Assembly: GCA_963281155.1 (NCBI GenBank)
Contig: CAUJLY010000002.1
Coordinates: forward strand, 868,001-932,000
Length of the DNA: 64,000 nt
Direction of reading: 5' to 3'
Source of the DNA: Rhabditophanes sp. KR3021
Taxonomy: Eukaryota; Nematoda; Chromadorea; Rhabditida; Alloionematidae
Positions 22,220 through 33,640 of the stretch are shown in pieces (the first letter of the stretch is position 1; each line of letters begins with the position of its first letter). The notes below the pieces were generated by a model. That model was given only the letters and a program-made list of their open reading frames with translations. It made no database searches and was not told the DNA's origin. Both the position numbers and the translations under genes were made by a program.

Positions 22220-23171
22220 ATGTTTACGCGAAAGATCGCAGCAGTCAACTCAACTGCCATGGCCATTTCCTCGATTAAAGGAAGTCTTGGCAGTTTTGTT
22301 TCAAGCTGTTCTTTGATTAGTGAAGTATCTGAGACCAGTTGTTGCGACTATTCTACAGTTGTTGAGAGTATTGTTCAAGACTCATCTACTACAATTTGCC
22401 CGATTGATGATGTTAAGGTGGGTGAAGATCAGTTTTATGAATGTTCAGATCATTTAAACTTTGTTTGTGGGGGAGATAAAGTTGCCAAGGAAAGAGTTGA
22501 CACCTTCACAGTTGGGAAGAAGTTGAATTATCCGGCTTGTGTGCGTAAGTGTTGACCTCATCTGTTGCTTTTAATTTGTTTGTTTAGAATACTTATATGC
22601 TAGAAATGTTAATCAAGCAGATTGCTTGAAATGTGACATCTTGACAGCTTCTACCTTCATTCGTTTTAAAAAGGAGACTGCTGAATGGACAGTTCCGATT
22701 ATGGCACCTTTTGAGTCTGTCATTAGACTTGTTTGTGATAGGAAGGTTTATGAGGCTGAAGACAGAGGTCAGGAAATGGCTAGTTTGGAAGATGGACTTG
22801 ATGTGGAAAGCTTGAAAATTATTGAACGAGACTTTAGTAGTGGTAGTGAGGAAACGACCTTTTCAAGAAGTGTGACCAAAATTGAAAAGAAGAAGAGACA
22901 TTGGAAACGTTCCATCGCTGAAAAAGCAAATGACTTTGAAAAATGGTTAAACAATGGACAATCTTCGGTCAAGTATTCTTTTTACGAAGGTTCAGAACCT
23001 ACAGAGTTATCTGAATCAACCATTGTCTCAAGTACTGAGATATCTAAGTCTACCATTACATCATGCCAATCAAAAATGAACTTGCATGAAAGTGAGAATC
23101 TTCTCAAAGACATCAAAAACCGCCTTTTAGACCTTAGCATGGCCCTTAATCTACTAGACCATGAACATTAA
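22220..23171 (+). CDS. Orphan protein, 302 aa
   Basis: Two exons (22220-22544 and 22588-23171, 43-bp intron with GTAAGT and TTTAG) join cleanly to 302 residues, beginning MFTRKIAAVNSTAMAISSIK. Residues 1-130 are rich in Ser and Cys (CCDY, TICPID, YECSDHLNFVC, ADCLKCD), suggesting a folded zinc- or disulfide-containing part, and contain the segment RVDTFTVGKKLNYPACVQYL. The C-terminal half is charged and Ser/Thr-rich and ends in a short amphipathic helix (LLDLSMALNLLDHE). There is no signal peptide or membrane span. I do not recognise the family. Correct splicing and sustained open frame make it a real gene. The ATG chosen is the first in frame. Confidence 0.7.
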
Positions 23172-23701
23172 GCATGAAATGAAATTACTTTGTTATTACT
23201 ATATTATACATACACATTTATATACAACCTTACTATGAAAATATTAAACTAATATAAAATATTTAGTACCAATGCATTTTCTTTTAAAACAACAAAAGTC
23301 ATCTTTTAAAAATGATGTTTCCTTTACGTTAGCACAAAATGACAATCAACATAATAATATTTTTTTATCATACACAACACTAAAAGTATACACGTGTGTT
23401 GTGATTACTTTCCTTCACTTGTCATTCAAAGCAGCACTCTTATCACGAACAACCATTGGGCAAAAGCATCCATTAGTGCCTTATCATAAGATTTGTTTTA
23501 ATTTTTACAATTTTATCCTTTAACGACCCTTTCCATCCATTGATACGTCAATTAAATAAAATTGCGGTCCTATATAAATTTTGTCCCACTATTTATTCGT
23601 TAAGCCGTCGATGCTTTTATATTTTAAACACATTTAAAAAAACCAATCGAATATTCTAGTTATTTGTAGACAGAAACTTTTGTCTGTATAAATAGGAGAG
23701 G
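23172..23701. other. Intergenic/promoter of NOB1-like gene
   Basis: AT-rich DNA with one 83-codon AT-biased open frame at 23272-23523 that I do not believe. A stretch ending TGTATAAATAGGAG (about 23684-23698) just upstream of the NOB1-like ATG could serve as a TATA element, though it is very close to the start codon. Confidence 0.45.
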
Positions 23702-24953
23702 ATGAGAGCAGCACATGAAGTACCCGTCACACATTTGATTGTAGATGCCGCTGGATTTTTAAAGAAAGCTCGCCTGATTGTGAGTCAAGTTGTTCTATGT
23801 TTAAATAATTATCTTTTAAGGATATCGGGTCAAAGTTATACACGACACAAGGAGTGTTGATGGAAATTAAGGATAAAGCTACCAAGGATTATATCAAGTC
23901 TATCCCCTACTCTATTACTATTCAAGAACCTACTCCGGAATCTGTTAAGAAAAGTAAGTAATCTAATAAATAAATAAATATTATACTTTTTTAGTCATCG
24001 ATGTGTCAAAACAAACAGGTGATTATCCTTCTCTTTCTGCACCAGATTTGGGGATAATGGCTTTGACATTGGATTTGCATATTAGTAATCTTGGTGAGGA
24101 AACAGTAAAATATGATGTCAAGAAAATGTTTGATGTCAAACCTACTGAGAAGATACCTGCAACTGTTGAGGATGGTGATCTGGTTGGGTTCGTTGTACCG
24201 TCAAAATCAATGCCTGAGGAGGAAGTCGGGAGTGGAAAGAGTACTGTTGCATGCCCCCCTGAAGCCATAATCAATTCAGATGTGGATGACGCTAGTTGTT
24301 GCAGTGATTCAGATGAATGTACGGATGATGAAGATAGTAGTGACAGCTCCGGGGATGGCGGCTGGATTAAGAGAGAAAATTTCGATGAAGCGGTGTCAAA
24401 GATGGATAATCTTGGATTAGTTGACAATCACCAAGAAGTCGCCTGCCTATCAACGGATTTTGCCGTTCAGAATGTCTTGAAGCATATGGGCGTTGGACTT
24501 GTTTCGGTAGATGGATTTATGATCAAAAAATTGAGATCGTATGTTCTTAGGTGTCGTGGGTGCATGAATACTACATCTGTCATGGATAAGAAGTTTTGTC
24601 CTATTTGCGGGAATAAATCTTTACATCGAGTTGCCATATCCGTTGACGAGGAAGGAAAGACAATTGTCCATCTCAACTATCAACGCTTAGAATCAAAAAG
24701 AGGCCTCCGATATTCACTCCCAGCTACTAAAGGGGGCAAACACAACAGAGATCCAATTGTCGCCGAAGATCAAAGAATCGCTCATAATAGAATGGCCAGA
24801 GTCACAAATAATCCTGTTATGGACTCACCGTTTAATACCACCGATGTAACTTCAAGATCTGCTATGCTTGGTTTAAGAGATTATGGAAGAGAAGGGCGTG
24901 GAAATAGAAATGCTGGAGGAATCGGAAAGAAACGCGGTGGCAAGAAAAGATAA
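23702..24953 (+). CDS. NOB1: NOB1, 18S rRNA D-site endonuclease
   Basis: PIN-domain endonuclease that makes the final cut producing the 3' end of 18S rRNA in cytoplasmic pre-40S particles. Three exons (23702-23779, 23821-23953, 23995-24953) separated by two 41-bp introns encode 389 residues. The PIN domain is seen as THLIVDAAGFLKKARL (acidic residue D15), TTQGVLMEIKDKATKDYI, and the family block KQTGDYPSLSAPDLGIMALT carrying a further acidic residue. An acidic/Ser-rich linker follows. The zinc ribbon is CRGCMN...FCPICGNKSLHRVAI, and the tail has KRGLRYSLPATKGGKHNRDP and a Gly/Lys-rich end, all typical of NOB1. Length is close to that of human NOB1 (412 aa). Confidence 0.96.
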
Positions 24954-25164
24954 ATAGAAAGATGCCTTGCCCTTTTATTGTTACTAATTTCTTTTAATTG
25001 CACACATCTCATATGTTATATCTTGTTGTTTTGTTGAAATATGTTTTGTTATACCTATTATATAATGTGGTTTCTTTTGATCAGTTTAAAGACTGTATTA
25101 TATCTGTTATATTTCAAAATTCTTTTTAATAGTATTTTAAGCTTATTTTGTTTCAGTTAATCAA

Positions 25165-26475
25165 ATGGAATACTATTGCCACAGCTGTCAGAGAGCAGTG
25201 GCATTAAGCTCAACGGATATAGTTTGCGGAACCTGCAATGGAGGTTTCATCGAACCGTTAGAAGACTTGTCTAGAAATCAAAGCGCCGCACAGGCCAACA
25301 ACGCACAAGGAACCGGAATGCCTACAGCTACACATCAAACTACGGACGGGAATCACGTCGTATTTGGGTTTAGTGAAAGTAATGGCAGTCAACCCTCAAC
25401 CCAACAACTTTTAAATTTGCTTTCAGGTGCGCAGTTTTCATCCTTAGGTGGTGGGAGGCCAGTTGTGTCTGTAACAACTGCTAGAGCAGGCACTTTAATG
25501 CCTAGAAATTCATTTCCTGGGTCAGCTTTACTTTTGTCGTCACAACCTATTGGAGGCAGAAGGCAGAGACCAGACTCTCCTACGGCGGGTCACAACATTC
25601 GCCACTTCACTATTCCAAGAAGAGTCACCAGCAATCCAGAAGGATCATCAAGTAGTTCAGGTGGGGAAGGGAATGGAGGTAGTTTGCCAAATCACCTGAC
25701 CTCATTCCTTACGAATGTCGGGCGAATCCTTACAAATCAGTTCGGAGAACGTGAAGAACCAGCTCCAGGAACTACCCCAACTAATGGCACTGGCCAACCA
25801 ACTGAAAACCCCCAACAAAGAGTCAACCGCTTAATCATTAATCTCCATGGCTCCCCCGAAGGCATCGTAATGAATGTCGAACCAGGAGATGAGAATGAAA
25901 CCTACACTCACGAAACTATCATGCAAAGTTTTATGGATGCCATCCGCACCGGTGTCAACAATCCAGATTCTCAAGAAATGGAGGGAACGACTGAGCAAAG
26001 AGAACGTACAAGGGCTGACTATCAAAGCATCATTAATAGCCTCGAACAAGTCCTAATGAATCCGGACGCCATCAGCCAAACAGGCCAAGGTTTCCGCATC
26101 GGAATTAATCCAGGACAAGGGATCTTCGACTCCATTTTCAGATTAATTGAAAATTTCGATGAACAAAGTGCAGCTGCTATGAATAGACTAAGTGACGAAG
26201 AAATTGCAACAGTTCCAGAGATCCTAGTCAACGACCTTCAAGTCAAAAACGAGTCCCAATGCACAACTTGTATGGAAAACTTCAAATTAGATGAAAGGGT
26301 ACTCTGTTTAAGTTGCAAGCATATCTTCCACCCCGATTGCCTAACTCCATGGCTCAAAGCACACCGTACTTGTCCAGTGTGCAGAAGCGTCATTGATCCA
26401 AAAGAATTCAAGCCAAAGAAGGACAATGACGATAGAGAGCCCAGAAATTACGAGGATGACATCGAATTGGACTGA
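25165..26475 (+). CDS. RNF126-like: RING-H2 E3 ubiquitin ligase, RNF126/RNF115-like
   Basis: E3 ligase of the RNF126/RNF115 (BCA2) family, which ubiquitinates mislocalised hydrophobic proteins with BAG6 and other cargo. Single coding exon, 436 residues. The N-terminal zinc finger is YYCHSCQRAV...VCGTCNGGFIEPL (C5, C8, C21, C24). A long Gln/Ser/Gly-rich linker follows. The RING-H2 domain begins at C366: CTTC...CKHIFHPDCLTPWLKAH...CPVC with spacing C-x2-C-x14-C-x-H-x2-H-x2-C-x10-C-x2-C, complete. The tail is acidic. A strong acceptor (TTTTGTTTCAG) sits 8 nt before the ATG, implying a 5'UTR intron or trans-splice site. RNF126 and RNF115 cannot be separated by eye. Confidence 0.93.
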   Translation: MEYYCHSCQRAVALSSTDIVCGTCNGGFIEPLEDLSRNQSAAQANNAQGTGMPTATHQTTDGNHVVFGFSESNGSQPSTQQLLNLLSGAQFSSLGGGRPVVSVTTARAGTLMPRNSFPGSALLLSSQPIGGRRQRPDSPTAGHNIRHFTIPRRVTSNPEGSSSSSGGEGNGGSLPNHLTSFLTNVGRILTNQFGEREEPAPGTTPTNGTGQPTENPQQRVNRLIINLHGSPEGIVMNVEPGDENETYTHETIMQSFMDAIRTGVNNPDSQEMEGTTEQRERTRADYQSIINSLEQVLMNPDAISQTGQGFRIGINPGQGIFDSIFRLIENFDEQSAAAMNRLSDEEIATVPEILVNDLQVKNESQCTTCMENFKLDERVLCLSCKHIFHPDCLTPWLKAHRTCPVCRSVIDPKEFKPKKDNDDREPRNYEDDIELD

Positions 26476-27099
26476 AACTGGTTCTGGAAGGAGTATTTAT
26501 TTGAATATTTATTACTATTATGAGTTTTTTGATTTTTAATAATCAGTGAGGTAGTATCTTTTTTGGCTTAAATTCATAAGGTATTAAGTGTAAGGTTTGT
26601 ATAATATTTTTTATTGCCTGTGAAATAATAAAATTTTTTAATTATTTGGTGATTTGGTTTGTTTATGTTGCTTGTTTTGAACATTTGTATAAGACGTGGT
26701 ACGCAGTTTTTAAAATAATTTCATTTAGATGTTTTCTCAAAGATGAAAATGCTAGTAAAATGTATGGTATGCAATATATTTGGTGTAAATTCATAATTCG
26801 TATTAAATAAACTTTATCTTAGTTGTAACAATTTTTTGTTGTCTTTCGGAATGTGATGTCATTAATTGCAAACTTTGATTATCAATTTGAATAATGATGT
26901 TAAATACATGAGGATGATTGAAACGCCTTCTCACTTCGAAGGCAATTCTAATTTATCATCAGTGTAAATATAACATATTTAAATTAAATCGTATAATCTT
27001 TAGTTACAAGTAGCAATTTCAAATACAATATTTATGTGGTAGTAGTAATTAGATGAACACTTTATCATCAAATAATACTCATTAAGTTTGGGTTACATT
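26476..27099. other. Intergenic, no gene seen
   Basis: 3' flank of the RING gene with a polyadenylation-like AATAAAATTTT near 26625, then AT-rich DNA with no recognisable gene. Confidence 0.5.
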
Positions 27100-27958
27100 A
27101 TTTGAGCTGCTCAAACCTGAAGTATCGTTAAAAGCTGATACTAAATTATTTATTTTTGGAGGAGAAGAAACCAAAAAAATTGAAACGTAATTTATTTATA
27201 TAGTTCATAGTTTATTTAACTTTTAAGATTTGACATTGTAACAAAAAAAATAATTGTCTTGGATACTGAAATTGATAATATTAGCTATGCATTTTCTACT
27301 GCAAAATACAATAATCAAATTTGGGGGATGGATAAATGATAAGAGTACGAATGTTGTACAAAGGTAGGAGTATGAATATTATTCTTTTAAAATAATATTT
27401 TAGCTTTGATTTCGAAAAAATGATTTGGTTGAATCAAAAAACAATGCCTATTGATTGTTGGGATCATTCATCTGTAGTAATTGACAATGTAATATATGTC
27501 ACTCCAGGCAGTACTGGAAATAAAAATATGCTTAGGTAAATATTTTAATTATAAGTGATATTTCATTTTAGATATGATCCGCGAATTAAAAATTGGGAAA
27601 ACTTGCTGAAATTCCAATAAAACGACAATCTGCTGCGGTCTGTTTAAATGATAGTAATATTATGTACTGTGGTGGAACTTATCAAAAAGGTGGAAAATGG
27701 ATTAGTATGGATAATTGTGACATTTATGAAGTAAATGCTAACAAATGGCGATCAACAACATTTCTACCTGTTACTTGCTATGGTAACAGATCTGTTGAAT
27801 TATCTACAGAGATAATTAGTTTCGGAGGTCATTCAAATAATGCAAATATTTCAGATATTTATAGTTTTGATAAAAAAACCGAAATCTGGACAAAATCAAA
27901 TATTGCATTACCATCTTCTAATTGGTGTCCTTCATTGTCATATTATCAATTGTACTAA
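27100..27958 (+). pseudogene. Kelch-repeat protein pseudogene
   Basis: Kelch repeats are recognisable across several exons: LFIFGGEETKKIET (about 27145-27190), IIVLDTEIDNISYAFSTAKY, IKFGGWINDKSTNVVQRFDF, the segment DNVIYVTPGSTGNKNMLRYD, and the longest open part (27593-27958) with IMYCGGTYQKGG, DIYEVNANKWRST and ISFGGHSNNANISDIYSFDK. Short introns with good splice sites separate the pieces (for example GTAGGA...ATATTTTAG before 27402). Two single-base frame changes interrupt exons where the kelch pattern continues in the next frame: one near 27322-27330 within ATTTGGGGGATGG, and one near 27597-27603 in a GAAAAC run. No BTB domain is visible upstream. It is either a decayed KLHL-type gene or one hit by homopolymer sequence errors. 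Confidence 0.7.
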
Positions 27959-30674
27959 ACTCATTGTCTTCTAAAAATTGTTTTAATAAAATTATGTCTA
28001 TATCCGAATTTTCTAAATTATCTAAATATTTGTACTTCGTTATAAAATAAATCCAAAATTAAATTTTTATTAATGTAATGAATTGAAATCAGTTTAAATG
28101 TAGTAAATTACCAAAAATAACCTTTAAGTTGTTGGATTTAAGACCAAATATCAAGATTAGTATAAATGAATTCTTTGTACTGTAATATATCCCAAAAAGT
28201 ATTCAGTTTAATTTGATAGGTGCAGTATAATAGTATTTTGGACCAATTTATCATACGCTTATCCTCCGCAATAGTCTTCTAAAAGATGAATATAGAGCAT
28301 AGTCTACTTTAATATGTATCAATAAATATTAGATCGAGACCAGTTTGTGATGGACTTGTCTTTCTAACTTTAAATTATCCTAATTGATGGTACCTAATAA
28401 AGAGAATGAGATTTAAAGTATTCTTTGGTACATAATATTTTTGTTCATTTTATATTTAAAATTCAGTTTTGATTGTTTTGTTTTAAAAAATTTAAGTATT
28501 CACAATAACAAGGATATGCATTACATCAAAACACCTATCTATCGTCATTTATACCTTGTTTAAATTAACCTAACAATAATATGATATAAAGCATCTTGTC
28601 AAAAGAGTGTATTTAGTCTGGTTGCCGTATTTTTTTGTTAACATAAATAGTTTACAATATTAAATTGTCATTTGCATAATTATTAAGCTTCCCATTTCAT
28701 ATGTATAAAGGATGTGCATTCGGTACGATTATGTGTACATTTGCTAGAAAAATAACCTCACAATAATCAGAACATTTATTTTTAACAAGTTATTTTTTCT
28801 CATTTATCAAAGACAATGCCATAAATGTATACATATTTGTTTGTATTCAATTGGCTCACTTTTACCACTAATATGATGATGCTCAAAAATGCAAAGTATA
28901 ATAAATACAATAAAGGAGGGGTGATAATACAGATGTACTCTGGACAAATGATAAAATGTATATGCCTAATATCTAAATTTGGACTGAGCCAAAGTTTTAT
29001 TATTTATAGTACAGAGGAGAAACTTTTCCTACATAAATAACAGACATTGCCCTGATTTTGACTTCTTCATATTATTCTACATCCGGAAGTTGACTTAGTC
29101 ATCATACATTTTAACTTATATAACTTAAATTACTCCTACTATGCCGATCTTTACGAACTTAACCCATCTTTTGAACAATATAAGTTGTTCGTAAATAGAT
29201 GTGCCTTATTTATATTAGCCACAGATTTGACGAAAAAGTCTCACATAATTGCGGACCCCAAATTGTTTTGTGTCGTTTTCTTTTTTCACTACCACTTTTT
29301 GAATATATCCAATATACTCATTTTAATAGACATATACATTTTTTTATTCTTTTTCATGTCCTCACAAATTGTGGTGTTTCTTTTGGAAAATATGAATGAT
29401 GAAAGTCTATTTCATTAGTTTCAATTTTTGGGTCTTTTTGTTATTTCCAAAAGTATAAAAACTCACACGTGTATTTGTCTTATCGTCATCCGCATATTAT
29501 TAAAAAGTTTAAAGTCTATCAAAAATGTTCCCTTAAAATCAAATTGTTTTGAAACAGTACTGCATTAAAATGTAGACCCTCTTTCATTTACCCACATTCA
29601 AAATATGCCCGACTGAAGACGGAGCCAACCACACTCTCTTAAACACACTTACTTCCCTTCAAACAAATACTACTACGATGAACTAAAAAATTTATTTTAA
29701 TCTTTCACTTGGATTATTTATCATAAATATTTGTTGTTCAAAATTGGGCAAATTTAATATCAAAAGCCTCCATCTTATTTAGTACAATATGAAATATACA
29801 TTCACAAGATAAAAAATAACAAGTGTTCATTGTTACAAATTGTTACAAATGAAGTCATTTGTCAAGACTTCCTTGGAAACTATTTTCCTAACAAGTTATC
29901 ACGACAAAATATCATTACAAAGGTCATTTCCAAAGGAATGCCTACAGTTATGTCTAGGGACAGTTTTAAAGTAATGATCATTTCAATCCTTACATCCAAT
30001 TGTACTTTTATATCACACAGATAATTTATAAATTTATAAATACTTAAATATCTATTTTTAATTGATAATTTTAAAAGGATGTGCCTATACTTTTTAGGTT
30101 CCAATTATCCCTTTATAAACAGCTTTCTTTTATCATGTACATATAGTGAAGAGAAAATCATCATATGCTGTACCAACAATCCCTTTGTGTGCTTCTACAT
30201 ATCACTTCAAATTGAAAATAATATTTATCTATTTTTACTGCCAAAAATTATTGTGTGCATGTGTTATTATCATCATCACCATTTTCCTGCCAATATGATA
30301 CAAATATATTCATTGACAATCTTAAAAAGTGTTTAATTGGTAAAAGCCCCCAGCCAAACAATGTTTATAAAATAGCATTTGTGGAGAGGCAATTGCAATT
30401 ACAAGGATATTTGTTTAAGATCACCAATAATGTCACTAAGGAATTGGATGATGCCATATTTTAATGAACTTCTTATTTGCCTTTTAAATTATAAAACATA
30501 TTTCTCAAAAAGACTAACCATTTCTACCAAATTTAGGATAAAACAAATAAACTAAACATCTTGTACTATATATTTTTTGTACAAATTAGAACTAATGAAT
30601 CCGCATCACAATTTAATTGTTAATTGATACCAAAACACATACTAATCTATTTGTAAATAAATTCCGGGTAAAGG
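27959..30674. other. AT-rich intergenic, no gene seen
   Basis: 2.7 kb with several 60-85-codon open frames of AT-biased composition (for example 28825-29040, 29185-29418, 30079-30336). None has a domain, splice context or a convincing hydrophobic pattern. Confidence 0.5.
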
Positions 30675-32342
30675 ATGACTGATTCATTTGTTAATGTCAG
30701 TCTGGAGGAAAGCGGCGATCAGTGCGGTATGGATCCTCATGATTTTTTAATTGTAAGAAAAGCATGGGATGTTTTAGTTAATTGTATGTTTAGGTCAAGT
30801 TTATTATGATTAGCATTGTGGGAATGTTAATTACAGCTTTTGGAGTATTTGGAAACGTAATGACAGTCCTCATATTATCCAGACCAACGATGCTTTCAGC
30901 TTCCAACACCTTCTTAACGATGCTCGCCATCTTCGACACATCTCTCTTAATCACTGCTTTTTCAATCTACGGCATGGAATATATAATTGAGTATTTTGAA
31001 ATTCTAGACTTATACATCGCCTGGCTAACATACTTACGCTTTGCCTTTGTCTTGTCACACATTTCTCAAACAGGATCTGTCTTTACCACCTTAACCGTAA
31101 CCATTGAAAGATTCTGTGCTGTGTGTTACCCAAAAACGCATCGCAAATACTTTAGCTCAAAAACATCCATTATCTTCATTATCGGGGTGGTGACGTTTAG
31201 TGTACTATTTAATGTGACAAAGTTTTTTGAAGTTCAAATTGAAAAGAACGTTGAATGTTCAAATGGGGATGATATTTTGACGTGGCAGACTTACCATTTG
31301 ATGCCATCTGTTTTAGCTAGGAATCCTTTTTATTCCAAATTTTATTCATTATGGTTGACTAATTGTGTGATGGTATTCGTTCCTTTCCTGACTTTATCCA
31401 TTCTGAATTCGATGATGGCTTACAAGATTAGGAAACAGTTGATGGAGAAGATAAATGAACATAAGGCTATGTAAGTCAAATACATGTTGTACCTAAATTA
31501 TAATTAATATAATTATTTGTAGGGTTGAATCTGAACTTCGGGAGAAAAGTCGAGAGGCTAATATTGTCCTTGTCATCATAGTCTTCATCTTTTTAATTTG
31601 CAATTTGTGGGGCTTTGTACTAACGGCAGCGGAACAATTTATGGAAGAGAATTACCTGAAACGAGAACATGTGGTTTTTTATACCTTCTCTAGAGAAGCT
31701 GTTAATTTATTAGGTACTAATCGTTTATCTATCTCATCGCCAAATTGAATGAATTGTTTTTGTTTATTAGCACTGACGTATTTGAATAATCTTTTTACGT
31801 CACTTTAAAAAATAAGGAATAGTTTGTAGTTTTTATGTGAGAGAGACACAAATTTGACATATTCTTAGATGTGATCAAGATTTGAAAATTCAGCTAAGTT
31901 TGCTTCTAAAAAACAAACGAAGTCCTCATTATAACGTTTATTTAGTATTTCTGTTTACGTTAACAAACATTCTATGTATGGTGGTGAGATAAATAATAAA
32001 ATGAACTCCATTAATCTAATCGCCAACATTCTTTAAGCTATAATCAACAGCAGTGTAAACTTCGTAATATATCTAATCTTTGGTCGCGAATTCAGAAAAG
32101 AATTTCTCTCAATTTATAACTCACATTGCCTTCACTTTAATTATTTAATGCCTCGCCGATACTCAACCCCAGCTCTTCCTGGATCATGGAAAGTAAAAGA
32201 AAATAAACCTTGTTTTCTATATTCCTCATTCAAGCGTAAGAGAAACAAGGGCCAAAATAAATTTATGGTTACTGAAGAAGGACCAGATGGACCGTTGATG
32301 ATAGCTACCATTACACATGAAAAGGGAGATACTTTTTTGTAA
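30675..32342 (+). CDS. FMRFamide-type neuropeptide GPCR (class A)
   Basis: Rhodopsin-class receptor for a small amidated peptide. Four exons (30675-30752, 30794-31470, 31523-31713, 32038-32342) give 416 residues. TM1 has [19 protein letters not shown]2 has [18 protein letters not shown]3 ends [20 protein letters not shown] (E-R-F replaces D-R-Y). TM4 runs into [17 protein letters not shown], the hallmark of the FMRFamide-receptor group. TM6 has [20 protein letters not shown] and TM7 has [20 protein letters not shown]. An N-glycosylation site (NVS) lies in the short N-terminus. The introns are 41, 52 and 324 bp. The cytosolic tail is basic and then acidic. The ligand is unknown; Gq or Gi coupling cannot be told. 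Confidence 0.9.
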
Positions 32343-32684
32343 CAAAAAAAGAAATCTTCTTTTCAAAATTGCCTAATTGTTGTTTTCAAGTACAAACAAA
32401 TAAATTATATTACGTGTGTTTATTAAAGTGGAACTTTTTAGTGACGTAAATGCATTTTAAACATAGGCTTTGATATAAAAAATAAAGTGCAATGGATATG
32501 TTTTTTATTTGTCATCTAATTAAATTAAAATGAGTATATTGTACTTTATTATGCAAAGAATGAAATTAAATAATACAAATTTATTTATAACTTTTATTGT
32601 GGAGTAATTAAATTATATGGACACTTGATAATTATGGATTTTGCATATTTATAAATTAAATAATGGGATTCATAAAGTATTAGT
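32343..32684. other. Intergenic, no gene seen
   Basis: AT-rich 3' flank of the receptor gene with AATAAA-like elements and no coding signal. Confidence 0.5.
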
Positions 32685-33530
32685 TTAGACGATCATGGAA
32701 ATGTAGAAGATGCCTTCCCATAACTTGGTAGAAGCTAAGAGGAAGTTGTGTGATATATCTGGTAAAATTAAGGTTCGATGACGTTTTGGCAGTTGTCGGG
32801 GGTGTTTAGACCATGAACGGGATTGACGCACATGTCTGCGTGAGAATAAACCAAAAAGATTGGACAGGTTACCTGCTTGATGACTTTGACTATTGAAAAA
32901 GACTGATTGCTATCAGAATGGTTTCCTTCTCTCTTGGATCTTTTCAGGTTTGCAGGAGCGGCGACTAATACCAATCCTCCAATATTGTCGACTGTTTTAG
33001 CTAATGTACTACAGACAGAAGCTCCTACCCCATATCCCAGCAACACAATCTTCCCCATTGGAATTCCTCTGACTTTAACAAGATGTCGAATCAAAACATT
33101 CAGACCGTCAACCATATTTTCTTGAGTAGTATTTCCAGAACTAATTCCAAACCCATTATAATCGTATGTAACGACATTGGTATCCATAAAGCGAGAGATA
33201 TCCATCAGATTAGGGAATCCAATAATAGCATCAGACAAGTCCATTGTAATCGGATGAGAATAAATAATGGTGAATCCTGTTTGGACTCTTGATTTAGCTA
33301 AGGCACACGCAATTGAAGGATCTCCGTTAGTTTTCAGAAAGAAAAATTGAATGTTATCATCAAATTTGAAGCAGGGGTGATTGTACCCAAAAAAGAAGTT
33401 TCCTTGCTCGGCATTTTCGGGAGTTGACTTATGAACAATGTTATGTACATTTTCCTGCTTCTTCAGAACTTGTAAAACTTCTGGTAACTTTCTTAGAACC
33501 TTGAAGAAAGGCAATTTGTTCCGGGATCCA
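32685..33530 (-). pseudogene. ABHD17-like alpha/beta hydrolase relic
   Basis: ABHD17 proteins are serine hydrolases that depalmitoylate membrane proteins such as RAS. The frame from about 33514 to 32768 (about 248 codons, no ATG at its start) aligns along its length: TIIYSHPITMDLSDAI where the family has the oxyanion segment SHGNAVDL, VVTYDYNGFGISSGNTTQEN (matching SYDYSGYGxSSG), KIVLLGYGVGASVCSTLA, and PIFLVYSHADMCVNPVHGLN. The nucleophile elbow G-x-S-x-G is G-Y-G-V-G here, so the catalytic Ser is gone. The oxyanion Gly is also changed to Pro. After a stop at 32768 the family C-terminus continues in another frame to 32685 (ILPDISHNFLLA, with the would-be catalytic His). Lost nucleophile, frameshift and missing start together indicate a pseudogene. 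A dead paralogue kept for another role is less likely. Confidence 0.75.
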
Positions 33531-33640
33531 AAAAGTAGAGAAACTTTTCACTTCTTAGATGGACCACCCTACGCAAATGGAAATCCTCATGTTGGTCCAC
33601 TGTAAACAAAATATTAAAGGATTTCGTGGTCAAAGGTATA
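33490..33640 (+). pseudogene. Isoleucyl-tRNA synthetase fragment (mitochondrial type)
   Basis: A plus-strand segment reads FRDPKSRETFHFLDGPPYAN followed by GNPHVG, the HIGH-motif region that starts the catalytic domain of bacterial/mitochondrial-type IleRS. The frame breaks immediately after the HVG of the motif. A few bases on, another frame resumes NKILKDFVVKG, exactly what should follow. Nothing downstream matches the rest of the roughly 900-residue enzyme, so this is a short, broken relic. Its upstream end overlaps the start of the ABHD17-like relic on the other strand. A functional copy presumably lies elsewhere in the genome. Confidence 0.75.

Noticed and set aside
22211..22220. TATCACAGCA, like the miR-2 seed
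   Set aside because: No pairing arm or hairpin around it, and it abuts the start codon of a protein gene.
24023..24427. 134-codon minus-strand frame opposite NOB1
   Set aside because: Shadow of the NOB1 coding exon; composition mirrors the sense strand and no independent signals exist.
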